DNA of 64,000 nucleotides from Massilia sp. KIM (GTDB lineage Bacteria; Pseudomonadota; Gammaproteobacteria; Burkholderiales; Burkholderiaceae_D): NCBI RefSeq assembly GCF_002007115.1, contig NZ_MVAD01000002.1:434001-498000 (forward strand), read 5' to 3'. How positions within the stretch are numbered: the first letter of the stretch is position 1; every line of letters starts with the position of its first letter. The notes under the pieces were generated by a model, which was given only the letters and a program-made list of their open reading frames with translations, searched no databases and was not told where the DNA came from. Both the position numbers and the translations under genes were made by a program. Positions 35,258 through 43,391 of the stretch are shown here, piece by piece.

Positions 35258-36006
35258 TGGGCAAGAGCGGCAAGTCCGGCAAATCCGGGAAGAGCGGCAA
35301 GGCGGCCGCCGCCCCCCGGCGGCGCTGGCTCAAGTGGCTCGTCCTCGGCCCGCTGCTGCTGGTCCTGCTGGTCCAGCTGTATTTCTTCGCCATGGTCTGC
35401 TGGTACGCCTACTTCAATCCGTCCTCGACCAGCTTCATGCGCCAGCAGCTCTCCGAGCTGCAGGAGAAGAACCCGAAGGCCACGCTCAAGCACCAGTGGG
35501 TGCCCTACGAACGCATCTCGCGCAACCTGAAGGCGGCGGTGATCGCCTCGGAAGACGGCAATTTCATCGAGCACGGCGGGGTCGACTGGGCGGCGATGGA
35601 GCGCGCCTACGAGGACAACCAGAAAAAGAAGCGCAAGGGCATGCGCGGCGGCTCGACCATCACCCAGCAACTGGCCAAGAACCTGTTCCTGTCGGGCTCG
35701 CGCAATTACCTGCGCAAGGGCCAGGAGCTGGTGATCGCCTTCATGTTGGAAACCGTGATGAGCAAGCAGCGCATCCTCGAGGTCTACCTCAACGTGGTCG
35801 AATTCGGCCGCGGCGTGTTCGGCGCCGAGGCGGCCGCGCGCTATTATTACAAGACCTCGGCCGCCAACCTCTCGGCCGCCCAGGCCGCGCGCCTGGCGGT
35901 GATGCTGCCCAACCCGCGCTACTATGACAAGCACCGCAGCACGAACTACCTGCAGCGCCGCGCTTCCCTGATCCAGCGCTACATCCGGTACACCGAGGTG
36001 CCTTGA
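35257..36006 (+). CDS. mtgA: Monofunctional peptidoglycan glycosyltransferase
   Basis: 249 aa. A short KSGKSGKSGK repeat at residues 3-14 precedes a membrane helix (~28-50). The GT51 catalytic domain follows, with ASEDGNFIEHGG (catalytic Glu), RGGSTITQQLAKNLFLSG, and KQRILEVYLNVVEFGRGVFGAEAA. No transpeptidase domain is present. It polymerises lipid II into glycan strands at the periplasmic face of the inner membrane. The start overlaps aroE, giving an aroE-mtgA pair common in Burkholderiales. The KSG repeats are encoded by near-perfect 9-bp units. Confidence 0.96.
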   Translation: MGKSGKSGKSGKSGKAAAAPRRRWLKWLVLGPLLLVLLVQLYFFAMVCWYAYFNPSSTSFMRQQLSELQEKNPKATLKHQWVPYERISRNLKAAVIASEDGNFIEHGGVDWAAMERAYEDNQKKKRKGMRGGSTITQQLAKNLFLSGSRNYLRKGQELVIAFMLETVMSKQRILEVYLNVVEFGRGVFGAEAAARYYYKTSAANLSAAQAARLAVMLPNPRYYDKHRSTNYLQRRASLIQRYIRYTEVP

Positions 36007-36114
36007 CGCCGGCGCGCCGCCGGCGCGGCAGATTTTGTCGTGACGGGGTGGCCGTGGCGGTGGCCTGTCGGGTACACTTGCGCTAGTTTTTCGTATCCGG
36101 CCGAGAAAAAGCGC

Positions 36115-37080
36115 ATGATCAACGTATTTGTCCTACAAAATGGCCGATTGAACCAGGTAACGATCGCTTCGCGGGAGGATCTCGAGAACGTCGCTCCCGT
36201 GTGGGTCGACCTGACCGATCCGACCGACGAGGAGCGCACCTGGGTCAAGACGGCCTATGGCGTCACCCTGCCGGACGAGGACGAAGTCCAGGACATCGAG
36301 GCCTCGGCGCGCTACTACGAGGCCGAGAACGGCGACCTGCACCTGCGCACCGACTTCCTGCTCGAGGAAGAGGACGGTCCGTCGCGGGTGGTCACGGTGG
36401 CCTTCATCCTGTCGGGCAAAAAGCTGTTTTCGGTGCATAACGACGACCTGCCGGTATTCCGGCTGGTGCGCATGCGCGCGCGCTCGCGTCCCGGCTCGAT
36501 CGAAGACTATATGGACGTGCTGCTCGACCTGTACGCGACCGACGCCGAATACTCGGCGGACGCGCTCGAGGGCATCTACGAAAGCCTGGAAGAAGTCTCG
36601 ACCCGGGTGCTGCAGAAGGAATTCACCGACCAGGACGCGGCCGCCGCGCTGAATGCCATCGCCCACGAGGAAGACTTGAACGGCCGGATCCGCCGCAACA
36701 TGATGGACACCCGGCGCGCGGTCAGCTTCCTGATGCGCGGCCGGCTGCTGAACGCCGACCAGTTCGAGGAAGCGCGCCAGATCCTGCGCGACATCGAATC
36801 GCTGGACGGCCACACTTCCTTCCTGTTCGACAAGGTGAACTTCCTGATGGACGCCACCGTCGGCTTCATCAACATCAACCAGAACAAGATCATCAAGATC
36901 TTCTCGGTGGCCTCGGTCGCCTTCCTGCCGCCGACCCTGATCGCCAGCCTGTACGGCATGAACTTCAACCTCATGCCCGAGCTGAACTGGCGCTTCGGCT
37001 ATCCCTTCGCGCTGACCCTGATGGCGGCCAGCGCGGTCGCGCCGCTGTGGTACTTCCGCCGGCGCGGCTGGCTCAAGTAA
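36115..37080 (+). CDS. corA: CorA-family magnesium/cobalt transporter
   Basis: I choose the ATG at 36115 (MINVFVLQNG) over an upstream GTG that adds non-conserved sequence. The protein has 321 aa: a large N-terminal cytoplasmic domain with a long helical stalk (ALEGIYESLEEVSTRVL), then two C-terminal transmembrane helices. The CorA selectivity motif is present as YGMNF, followed by the MPEL loop at the pore entrance. It should import Mg2+ (and Co2+) through a pentameric channel. Confidence 0.95.
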   Translation: MINVFVLQNGRLNQVTIASREDLENVAPVWVDLTDPTDEERTWVKTAYGVTLPDEDEVQDIEASARYYEAENGDLHLRTDFLLEEEDGPSRVVTVAFILSGKKLFSVHNDDLPVFRLVRMRARSRPGSIEDYMDVLLDLYATDAEYSADALEGIYESLEEVSTRVLQKEFTDQDAAAALNAIAHEEDLNGRIRRNMMDTRRAVSFLMRGRLLNADQFEEARQILRDIESLDGHTSFLFDKVNFLMDATVGFININQNKIIKIFSVASVAFLPPTLIASLYGMNFNLMPELNWRFGYPFALTLMAASAVAPLWYFRRRGWLK

Positions 37081-37130
37081 GCGTTTGCGCTGGCGGCACT
37101 TTGCAGTTGCCGCCAGCCTGAAGGTCGCGC

Positions 37131-37538
37131 TCAGCGCTTCAGGTTCAGGAACAGGTTGGCCGCGAAGGCCAGCACGCCCAGCGCCGCCACGCTCTCGGCC
37201 ACGGCCAGCACCGGGCCCATCGCCGTATTGCCCGTCACCAGGAGGGTGAGCCCGATCAGCATCACCGGCAGCGCCAGGTTGAGGAGCCAGAAGTGGGCCT
37301 TGGCCAGGCGCGAGGCGCCGGCCTGGGGGAAGACGCTGTAGATCAGGCCGGCCAGGGCCAGGGTGGTCCAGCCCAGCAGGTTGACGTGGGTGTGCACCGG
37401 GCGCAGGGTGAAGTTGTGGCTGGCGCCCATGGCCATGCCGATGGCCACGCCGAGGATCAGGTAGAGGACGGACAGCTTGAGCCAGACGATGCCGGCGCCG
37501 GACAGGGGCGCAGCAGCGCCCTGGGTAGTGGTTTGCAT
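37131..37538 (-). CDS. Small membrane protein resembling haem-copper oxidase subunit I
   Basis: 135 aa with four hydrophobic helices. The segment HNFTLRPVHTHVNLLGW resembles the helix of cbb3/NorB-type subunit I that carries paired His ligands (H-x-H-x-N-x-x-G-W), followed by LAGLIYSVFPQAG. It is far too short for an oxidase (~470 aa), and the other metal ligands are not visible. It may be a haem-binding or assembly-related protein, or a sensor. It is preceded by an AGGAG site and lies downstream of the GAF gene on the same strand, across an AT-rich 145-bp gap that may contain its own promoter. Confidence 0.82.
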   Translation of the reverse strand: MQTTTQGAAAPLSGAGIVWLKLSVLYLILGVAIGMAMGASHNFTLRPVHTHVNLLGWTTLALAGLIYSVFPQAGASRLAKAHFWLLNLALPVMLIGLTLLVTGNTAMGPVLAVAESVAALGVLAFAANLFLNLKR

Positions 37539-37683
37539 GGAAAACTCCTGAGGAAAACGAGGGAAACTCGCCGTCCGCGCGGTGTCCGCCGGACAGCGAA
37601 GGGCGCAGTGTAGACCCGGTTTCCGCCCCGAAGTGTCACCATTTGTCCACTTAAGATTTTTTTAATATTTGCTGAGGGATGTT

Positions 37684-39012
37684 TTAGGAAACGAGCTGCA
37701 GCGGCCGCTCGACCCGCAGCCGGAAGCGTCCGCGCCCGCTCTTTTCGATGCACACGCCGGCCGCCCTTTCCTCCAGCCGGCGCGCCAGCAGCAGCAGGCG
37801 CGCTTCCAGGTTGTCGCTCAGGTGTGGCAGCCGGATGCGGGGATCGAGGCGCAGTTCCTTGTTGCTGAATTCGCTGCGGCCCAGGTGCAGGTAGTCGCTC
37901 ACCAGGGCGGCGAAGATCGCGCCGGCCACGCCCTTGATCAGGTAATCCTCGCCCAGGAAGATACTGCCGTTTTCCGGATAGTGGCGCACGGCCAGCGGGG
38001 CGCCGGCCGGCGCCTCTGGCGCGGCCGCCGCCGCCGGGGCCTCATCGGCGTGCTCGCAGGCGGCCTGCAGGATGTGGATCGCCATGCCCAGCTGGCCGGC
38101 CAGGGCCACCAGCGCATCCTCGTCGTCGTAGCTGAAGCGCAGGTCCTGCGGACTTTCGACGTAGAGCACGCCCACCAGGCGTTCGCCGGCCAGCATCGGC
38201 GCGGCCAGCTGGCTGCGCGATTCCGACAGGCCGGGCAGGGGAATCGCGGTTTCCAGCGCATTCATGCCGCCGGAGAGCGCGTTGGCGCGGATCGCCCGGT
38301 TGTAGGCGTACTCGGAACTCATGTGGCCGATGCGGATCGGCGTGCGCACCCGCGCCGCCACCCCGATCACCCCGTGGCCCAGGGCGATCTCGGAGCCGAC
38401 CCCCGAGGCGGCGTAACCCCGGCTGGCCACCGTGTACAGGCGCTGCCCGGCCTCGTCGAACAGCAGGATCATGGCGTGCCCGATGCCGAAGCCGGAGTCC
38501 AGCACCGCCAGGGCGCGCGCCAGCAGCTGCTCCAGGTCGCCCTCGGGACGAAGCTGTTCGCAGCCGCGGCGCAGGGCGGCCAGCAGGTTGCGCCCGGGCT
38601 CGGGCGCGGGCAGCGCTCTGCTGCCCGGCACCGGGTCGAGCGCCAGCACCCGGAACACGTCCGCCCCCAGCAGGCGGAACACGCCGCACATCCCGACGTG
38701 CGAGGCGACGCCGGCCAGCTTGGCCTTCATGCTCTCGAACAGCGGGCCGTCGGTCTCGGTGCGCAGGTATTCCAGGGTGAGCCGGTAATGGGCGGCGGTG
38801 AAGGGATCGATCACCGCCAGCATGGCGCGCGGGTTGGCCAGCAGGTTGGCGCGGGTCTTGTTGAAGAACTGGTAGGACAGGGCGATGTGCTCGCCGTCCA
38901 CGAACTGCACCTGGCTCAGGTAGGACACGTTGGGCGTGCCGTCCGGGCTGGCGGTGCACATGGTGCCGGGGATGACGCCCTCGAAACAGGCGCGGATGGC
39001 GTCGAGCTTCAT
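37684..39012 (-). CDS. FMN-binding split-barrel / GAF fusion protein
   Basis: 442 aa in three parts. Residues 1-~125 resemble pyridoxamine-5'-phosphate-oxidase-like flavin split barrels (GTMCTASPDGTPNVSYLSQV ... FNKTRANLLANPRAMLAVID). Residues ~140-310 form a GAF domain (LARALAVLDSGFGIGHAMILLFD ... LAAPMLAGERLVGVLYVES). Residues ~342-438 form a C-terminal domain of winged-helix appearance (FSNKELRLDPRIRLPHLSDNLEARLLLLARRLE). It is probably a cytosolic redox, flavin or small-molecule sensor. The ligand and output are unknown. Its start overlaps the stop of the upstream split-barrel gene (ATGA). Confidence 0.85.
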   Translation of the reverse strand: MKLDAIRACFEGVIPGTMCTASPDGTPNVSYLSQVQFVDGEHIALSYQFFNKTRANLLANPRAMLAVIDPFTAAHYRLTLEYLRTETDGPLFESMKAKLAGVASHVGMCGVFRLLGADVFRVLALDPVPGSRALPAPEPGRNLLAALRRGCEQLRPEGDLEQLLARALAVLDSGFGIGHAMILLFDEAGQRLYTVASRGYAASGVGSEIALGHGVIGVAARVRTPIRIGHMSSEYAYNRAIRANALSGGMNALETAIPLPGLSESRSQLAAPMLAGERLVGVLYVESPQDLRFSYDDEDALVALAGQLGMAIHILQAACEHADEAPAAAAAPEAPAGAPLAVRHYPENGSIFLGEDYLIKGVAGAIFAALVSDYLHLGRSEFSNKELRLDPRIRLPHLSDNLEARLLLLARRLEERAAGVCIEKSGRGRFRLRVERPLQLVS

Positions 39013-39491
39013 GCCTGCACCCCCAGGGGCGCGCCGGCGCCCGGCCCCGGCGTCTGGTTGAAGGCGGCGCAGGGGGTGAACACGAGCGCGACCACGTCGT
39101 GGTCCGGATAGTCCAGCAAGGCGTGGATCAGTTCAGGAGGATGGCCCAGCGGCGCCAGGATGCCGGCGAAGCCGGCCCGGTAGCGGCGCGCGATCTCCAG
39201 GTCATGCGGCGTGGCCGGCGCGGTGGCGGCGTCCTGCCCCTTGAGCTGGATGGTACGGTGCGTCAGCGGATCGCTGAACACGGCGGCGACCGCCCCGCGT
39301 TCGCGCAGGTGCGACAGCAGCAGGGCGGCCTGGGTGCGCGAGAGCAGCAGGCGCACCGCGCCGCGCTCCGGGCTGATGGCGCAGCCCACGGCGCGCGCCA
39401 GGCTGGGCTGGCCGTCGGCCCCGCAGGCGCCGACGTTGAGCGAGACCGGGCCCTGCATGAAGGCGGCTTGCTCGGCATCGAACAGCGCCAT
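39009..39491 (-). CDS. Pyridoxamine-5'-phosphate-oxidase-like (FMN split barrel) protein
   Basis: 160 aa. The N-terminal half (MQGPVSLNVGACGADGQPSLARAVGCAIS) matches the beta-strand start of flavin split barrels, followed by VAAVFSDPLTHRTIQLKGQDA, the usual second conserved block. It is a single domain with no signal peptide. It lies 17 bp after hemL and overlaps the GAF fusion gene, so hemL, this gene and the fusion form one transcription unit. PNPOx-like proteins bind FMN, F420 or haem, and which applies here is not clear. Confidence 0.83.
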   Translation of the reverse strand: MALFDAEQAAFMQGPVSLNVGACGADGQPSLARAVGCAISPERGAVRLLLSRTQAALLLSHLRERGAVAAVFSDPLTHRTIQLKGQDAATAPATPHDLEIARRYRAGFAGILAPLGHPPELIHALLDYPDHDVVALVFTPCAAFNQTPGPGAGAPLGVQA

Positions 39492-39508
39492 GGCGGCCCG
39501 GCCCGGGT

Positions 39509-40807
39509 TCAGGCGATGCGCGCGAACACGCGGCGCGCCGCGGCGACCGTCTCGGCGACCACCGCGTCGTCGTGGCGGGCCGAGACGAAGCCGGCCTCGA
39601 ACATGGCCGGGGCGAAGTACACGCCTTCGTCCAGCATGCCGTGGAAGAAGCGGTTGAAGCGCTCCTTGTCGCCGGCCATCATCTGGCCGTAGGTCGAGGG
39701 CACGCTGGCCGAGAAGTACATGCCGAACATGCCGCCCACCGAATCGGCGCAGAAGGTGACGCCGGCTTCCCTGGCGGCCTCGCTCAGGCCGTCCACCAGC
39801 TTGGCGGTCTGCGCGGCCAAGCGCTCGTAGAAGCCCGGCGCCTGCACCAGCTTCAGGGTGGTCATGCCGGCCGCCACCGCGACCGGGTTGCCCGACAGGG
39901 TGCCGGCCTGGTAGACCGGGCCGATCGGGGCCATCTTCTGCATCAGTTCCGCGCGGCCGCCGAAGGCCGCCACCGGCATGCCGCCGCCGATCACCTTGCC
40001 CAGCGCGGTGAGGTCCGGCGCGATCCCGTACATCTCCTGGGCGCCGCCCAGGCCGACGCGGAAGCCGCACATCACTTCGTCGAAGATCAGGACCGCGCCG
40101 TGCTCGGTGCACAGTTCGCGCATGCGCTGCAGGAATTCCGGGGTGGCGCGGATCAGGTTCATGTTGCCGGCCACCGGCTCCACGATCACGCAGGCGATGG
40201 TCGAACCCATCGAGGCGAAGGCGTCTTCCAGCTGCGGGATGTTGTTGTAGTCCAGGACCAGGGTGTGCTTGACGAAGTCTTCCGGCACCCCGGCCGAGGT
40301 CGGGTTGCCGAAGGTGAGCAGGCCGCTGCCAGCCTTCACCAGAAGGGAATCGGCGTGGCCGTGGTAGCAGCCCTCGAACTTGACGATCTTGTCGCGCCCG
40401 GTGGCGCCGCGCGCCAGGCGCAGCGCGCTCATGGTCGCCTCGGTGCCCGAGGAGACCAGGCGCACCTGCTCCAGCGAGGGCACCAGGCGGCACAGTTCTT
40501 CGGCGATCTCGATCTCGCCCTCGGTCGGGGCGCCGAAGGACAGGCCGCGCGCGGCCGCTTCCTGCACTGCCTTGACCACCTCGGGGTGGGCGTGGCCGAC
40601 GATGGCCGGGCCCCAGGACCCGATGTAGTCGATGTAGCGCTTGCCGTCGGCGTCCCAGAAGTACGGACCTTCCGCGCGGGTGATGAAGCGCGGGGTGCCG
40701 CCGACCGAACGGAAGGCGCGCACCGGCGAGTTGACGCCGCCGGGAGTGGATTGCTGGGCGCGGGCGAAGAGTTGGTCGTTCCTGGAGCTGGCTTGTTCTG
40801 TGGTCAT
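39509..40807 (-). CDS. hemL: Glutamate-1-semialdehyde 2,1-aminomutase
   Basis: The start is the ATG at 40807 ([19 protein letters not shown]), giving 432 aa. This PLP enzyme makes 5-aminolevulinate from glutamate-1-semialdehyde, the precursor of haem. Conserved blocks are [46 protein letters not shown], the PLP Asp region [13 protein letters not shown], and the Schiff-base lysine in [17 protein letters not shown]. It follows the ThiD-like gene by 40 bp and is probably in the same operon. Confidence 0.97.
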   Translation of the reverse strand: MTTEQASSRNDQLFARAQQSTPGGVNSPVRAFRSVGGTPRFITRAEGPYFWDADGKRYIDYIGSWGPAIVGHAHPEVVKAVQEAAARGLSFGAPTEGEIEIAEELCRLVPSLEQVRLVSSGTEATMSALRLARGATGRDKIVKFEGCYHGHADSLLVKAGSGLLTFGNPTSAGVPEDFVKHTLVLDYNNIPQLEDAFASMGSTIACVIVEPVAGNMNLIRATPEFLQRMRELCTEHGAVLIFDEVMCGFRVGLGGAQEMYGIAPDLTALGKVIGGGMPVAAFGGRAELMQKMAPIGPVYQAGTLSGNPVAVAAGMTTLKLVQAPGFYERLAAQTAKLVDGLSEAAREAGVTFCADSVGGMFGMYFSASVPSTYGQMMAGDKERFNRFFHGMLDEGVYFAPAMFEAGFVSARHDDAVVAETVAAARRVFARIA

Positions 40808-40847
40808 GGTTACGATCGGGTGAAAAGGCCGCGGCGCCGGGGGGCGA

Positions 40848-41648
40848 CTAGGGCCGGTAGAACTTACTGGGGATGAACTTGCCCATGCCGAAGCGCTGCG
40901 CATGTTCGAGCGCTCCGGTGGTGTATTCCTGGGCGACCTGCAAGGAGGTGGGCGCGTCGAAGCCGCGCGCCATCAGTGCGGTGAAGGCCGCCGAATAGGT
41001 GTTGCCGGCGCCGACGAAGGGACCGGGCAGGTGCTGCCAGCCGACCCGCGCGACTTCGCCCTCGCGGTCGAACAGGGTGTTGTAGCAGGCGCCGTCCTCG
41101 TCGCGGGTGCCGGTCACCAGCACGTATTGCAGGCCGGCGGAGGTGAGTTCGGCCACGTCCTGTTCGAGCGTGCCGTCGCCGCCCTCGCGCCAGGTCTCGG
41201 CCATGCGGCCGACTTCCGCCTGCGAGGCGATCAGGCAGGTAGCCTGCGGCGCCAGGATCGAGATCAGGGCCGACATCATCTCCTCGTCGCCCATGCCGCC
41301 GTCGGGCAGCGAGGTGAGGAAGGGGTCGAGGATCAGGGGAGCGTCGGGATAGTCGGACACGATTTCGGCGATCGCGGCCAGGTGCAGGGCGCTGGGCACG
41401 GCGCCGACCTTGAAGGCGGCCACCGGCATGTCCTCGAGCAGGGTGCGGGCCTGGTCGGCCATCCAGTCGCTGTCGATTTCGTGCAGGTTCTCGACCCGCG
41501 CGCTGTCCGAGACCAGCAGGCCGGCGACCGCCGTCAGCGCGTGGCAACCCAGCGCGGCAAAGGCGGCAACGTCCGCCTGCACGCCCAGCGCACCGACCGG
41601 ATCACACAGGCCGAAAGTCAGGATGAGGGGTAACGGTTGGTTTTGCAC
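40848..41648 (-). CDS. thiD: Divergent ThiD-like hydroxymethylpyrimidine kinase homologue
   Basis: A 266-aa ribokinase-fold protein of ThiD length with related blocks: [27 protein letters not shown] at the N-terminus (usual form DPSGGAGIQAD), KVGAVPS and [10 protein letters not shown]. The C-terminal anion hole, usually GTGCTLSAA in ThiD or GAGD in other family members, is GAGNTYSAA here. Position 216 is Asn where a catalytic Cys or Asp is expected. ThiD phosphorylates HMP and HMP-P for thiamine synthesis, and this copy may be inactive or altered. No thiC or thiE is adjacent. It is divergent from rubredoxin. Confidence 0.82.
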   Translation of the reverse strand: MQNQPLPLILTFGLCDPVGALGVQADVAAFAALGCHALTAVAGLLVSDSARVENLHEIDSDWMADQARTLLEDMPVAAFKVGAVPSALHLAAIAEIVSDYPDAPLILDPFLTSLPDGGMGDEEMMSALISILAPQATCLIASQAEVGRMAETWREGGDGTLEQDVAELTSAGLQYVLVTGTRDEDGACYNTLFDREGEVARVGWQHLPGPFVGAGNTYSAAFTALMARGFDAPTSLQVAQEYTTGALEHAQRFGMGKFIPSKFYRP

Positions 41649-41704
41649 GACGGGTGGATTAAGATACCTGATTCCGCATTTTACTAGATAGAAGGACGAA
41701 TACT

Positions 41705-41893
41705 GTGAGTACTGAATCGACGGCGCCGTTCCAGACCTGGATGTGCCTGATCTGCGGCTGGGTGTACGACGAGGCGGCCGGCGCCCCGGACGACGGCATC
41801 GCGCCGGGCACGCGCTGGGCCGACGTGCCGATGAACTGGACCTGTCCGGAATGCGGCGCGCGCAAGGACGATTTCGAGATGACCGCCATCTGA
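41705..41893 (+). CDS. Rubredoxin
   Basis: 62 aa starting with GTG after an AAGGACG site. The iron is held by two CxxC pairs: C14-L-I-C17-G and C47-P-E-C50-G. The intervening YDEAAGAPDDGIAPGT and WADVPMNWTCPECG blocks are the rubredoxin consensus. It is a small cytoplasmic electron carrier, for instance to an alkane hydroxylase or in peroxide reduction; the partner is not in the window. The rubredoxin/ThiD-like/hemL neighbourhood recurs in Burkholderiales. Confidence 0.96.
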   Translation: MSTESTAPFQTWMCLICGWVYDEAAGAPDDGIAPGTRWADVPMNWTCPECGARKDDFEMTAI

Positions 41894-42003
41894 TCCGGCA
41901 GGCGCGCGCTGGTGTCGGCGTCTAGTTGACGCAGCGCAACACTCCACGCACAAAGGGGCAGGGGCTGTGCTATCGTGGCGTTTCATGCCGAAGTGAAACG
42001 AAA

Positions 42004-42387
42004 ATGACGACATCGCCGCCCCTGACCATCATGGTGGTCGACGACAGCAACACGATCCGCCGCTCCGCCGAGATCTTCCTGAGCGGGGCCGGCTACCAGG
42101 TCGTATTGGCCGAGGACGGGTTCGACGCCCTGGCCAAGATCAACGACCACCACCCGGCGCTGGTGTTCTGCGATATCCTGATGCCGCGCCTGGACGGCTA
42201 CCAGACCTGCGCGCTGATCAAGAAGAGCGCGCGCTTCTCCAGCACCCAGGTGGTGATGCTGTCGTCCAAGGACGGCCTGTTCGACCGCGCGCGTGGCGCG
42301 ATGGTTGGCGCCAGCGCCTACCTGACCAAACCGTTTTCCAAGGACAGCCTGCTGGCCGCCGTGCGCGAGCACGCCGCCGCGGGCTGA
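42004..42387 (+). CDS. pilG: Twitching-motility response regulator PilG
   Basis: The start is the ATG at 42004, giving 127 aa, a single CheY-like receiver. It has IMVVDDSNTIRRSAE with the acidic pocket, the phospho-acceptor Asp in FCDILMPRLDG, the Ser/Thr in VVMLSSKDG and the Lys in YLTKPFSKDSL. It opens the Pil-Chp chemosensory cluster that controls type IV pilus extension and retraction. Gene order (receiver, receiver, CheW, MCP, CheA hybrid) assigns it as PilG. Confidence 0.93.
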   Translation: MTTSPPLTIMVVDDSNTIRRSAEIFLSGAGYQVVLAEDGFDALAKINDHHPALVFCDILMPRLDGYQTCALIKKSARFSSTQVVMLSSKDGLFDRARGAMVGASAYLTKPFSKDSLLAAVREHAAAG

Positions 42388-42409
42388 ACTCTCGCTTCCG
42401 GAGCCGAAC

Positions 42410-42814
42410 GTGGCCATACACAAGATCCTGATCGTCGACGATTCGCCGACCGAACGCTTCTACCTGACTGACATCCTGGTCAAGCACGGCTATTCCGTGA
42501 GCACCGCCGTCAACGGCGAAGAGGGGCTGGAGCGCATCCGCGCCGAGCGCCCCGACCTGATCCTGATGGACGTCGTCATGCCGGGCGCGAACGGCTTCCA
42601 GGTCACGCGCGCGATCGCGCGCGACCCCGAGCTGGCGCGCATCCCGGTGATCATCTGTTCCAGCAAGAACCAGGAGACCGATCGCATCTGGGGCATGCGC
42701 CAGGGTGCGCGCGACTACCTGGTCAAGCCGGTCGACCCGGCGCGCCTGCTGGCCAGCATCGCCGCCATCGGCCAGGCCGCGCCAGCGGCTGCGCCGGTCC
42801 GCGTGAGCGCATGA
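42410..42814 (+). CDS. pilH: Twitching-motility response regulator PilH
   Basis: 134 aa with a GTG start ([19 protein letters not shown]). It is a receiver domain with phospho-acceptor Asp in [14 protein letters not shown], Ser in [11 protein letters not shown] and Lys in [12 protein letters not shown]. The [13 protein letters not shown] block is typical of PilH. No output domain is present. Its stop overlaps the pilI ATG (ATGA). PilH is thought to act with or against PilG on the pilus motor. Confidence 0.93.
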   Translation: MAIHKILIVDDSPTERFYLTDILVKHGYSVSTAVNGEEGLERIRAERPDLILMDVVMPGANGFQVTRAIARDPELARIPVIICSSKNQETDRIWGMRQGARDYLVKPVDPARLLASIAAIGQAAPAAAPVRVSA

Positions 42815-43359
42815 GCGCCGCCGGCGAGGCGGGCGCAGAGGGCGACGCCGCCACGCGCAGCACCCGCCTGCGCGCCTACCAGGAAGAACTGCAGGAGCGC
42901 ATGCAGGCCGCGCAAAGCGGCGCCCGCCTGCGCGTGCACCAGCTCGGCCTGGCCATGGGCGGCCGGCGCTGGCTGCTCGACCTGACCGAAGCCGGCGAGA
43001 TCGTCGCGCCCGGCCCGCTGACCCCGGTTCCCCTGACCCGGCCCTGGTACCTGGGGCTGGCCAACGTGCGCGGCGCGCTGCTGGGCGTGATCGACCTGGT
43101 GCGCTACCTGGGCGAGGAGGCCGGCACGGACGCGCCGGCGGCCGGCCCCGCGCGCCTGGTCACCTTCGCGCCCTCGCTCGGCTTCAACTGCGCGCTGCTG
43201 GTCGACCAGGTCTACGGGCTGCGCCAGCCCGGCGCCATGCAACGCAAGGACGGGCTGCTGCGCGACGCCGAAGGCCATGCGTGGAGGCCGCTGTCGCTGG
43301 CGGCGCTGGTGCGCGAAGAACGCTTCCTGCACGTGGGACGCCAGGACGCCAACAACTAA
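42811..43359 (+). CDS. pilI: CheW-like adaptor PilI
   Basis: 182 aa. A CheW domain spans ~45-175, with [14 protein letters not shown], the [21 protein letters not shown] block (the hallmark interdomain strand) and a [22 protein letters not shown] segment. It links the receptor PilJ to the kinase PilL. It starts within the pilH stop codon and ends 32 bp before pilJ. Confidence 0.93.
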   Translation: MSAAGEAGAEGDAATRSTRLRAYQEELQERMQAAQSGARLRVHQLGLAMGGRRWLLDLTEAGEIVAPGPLTPVPLTRPWYLGLANVRGALLGVIDLVRYLGEEAGTDAPAAGPARLVTFAPSLGFNCALLVDQVYGLRQPGAMQRKDGLLRDAEGHAWRPLSLAALVREERFLHVGRQDANN

Positions 43360-43391
43360 AGCAAACACCTAGTGAAGCAGCAGGAGCCGGA

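Noticed and set aside
40848..41704. TPP riboswitch near the ThiD-like gene
   Set aside because: The gap to rubredoxin is only 56 bp, too short for a thi box, and no CTGAGA motif is seen.
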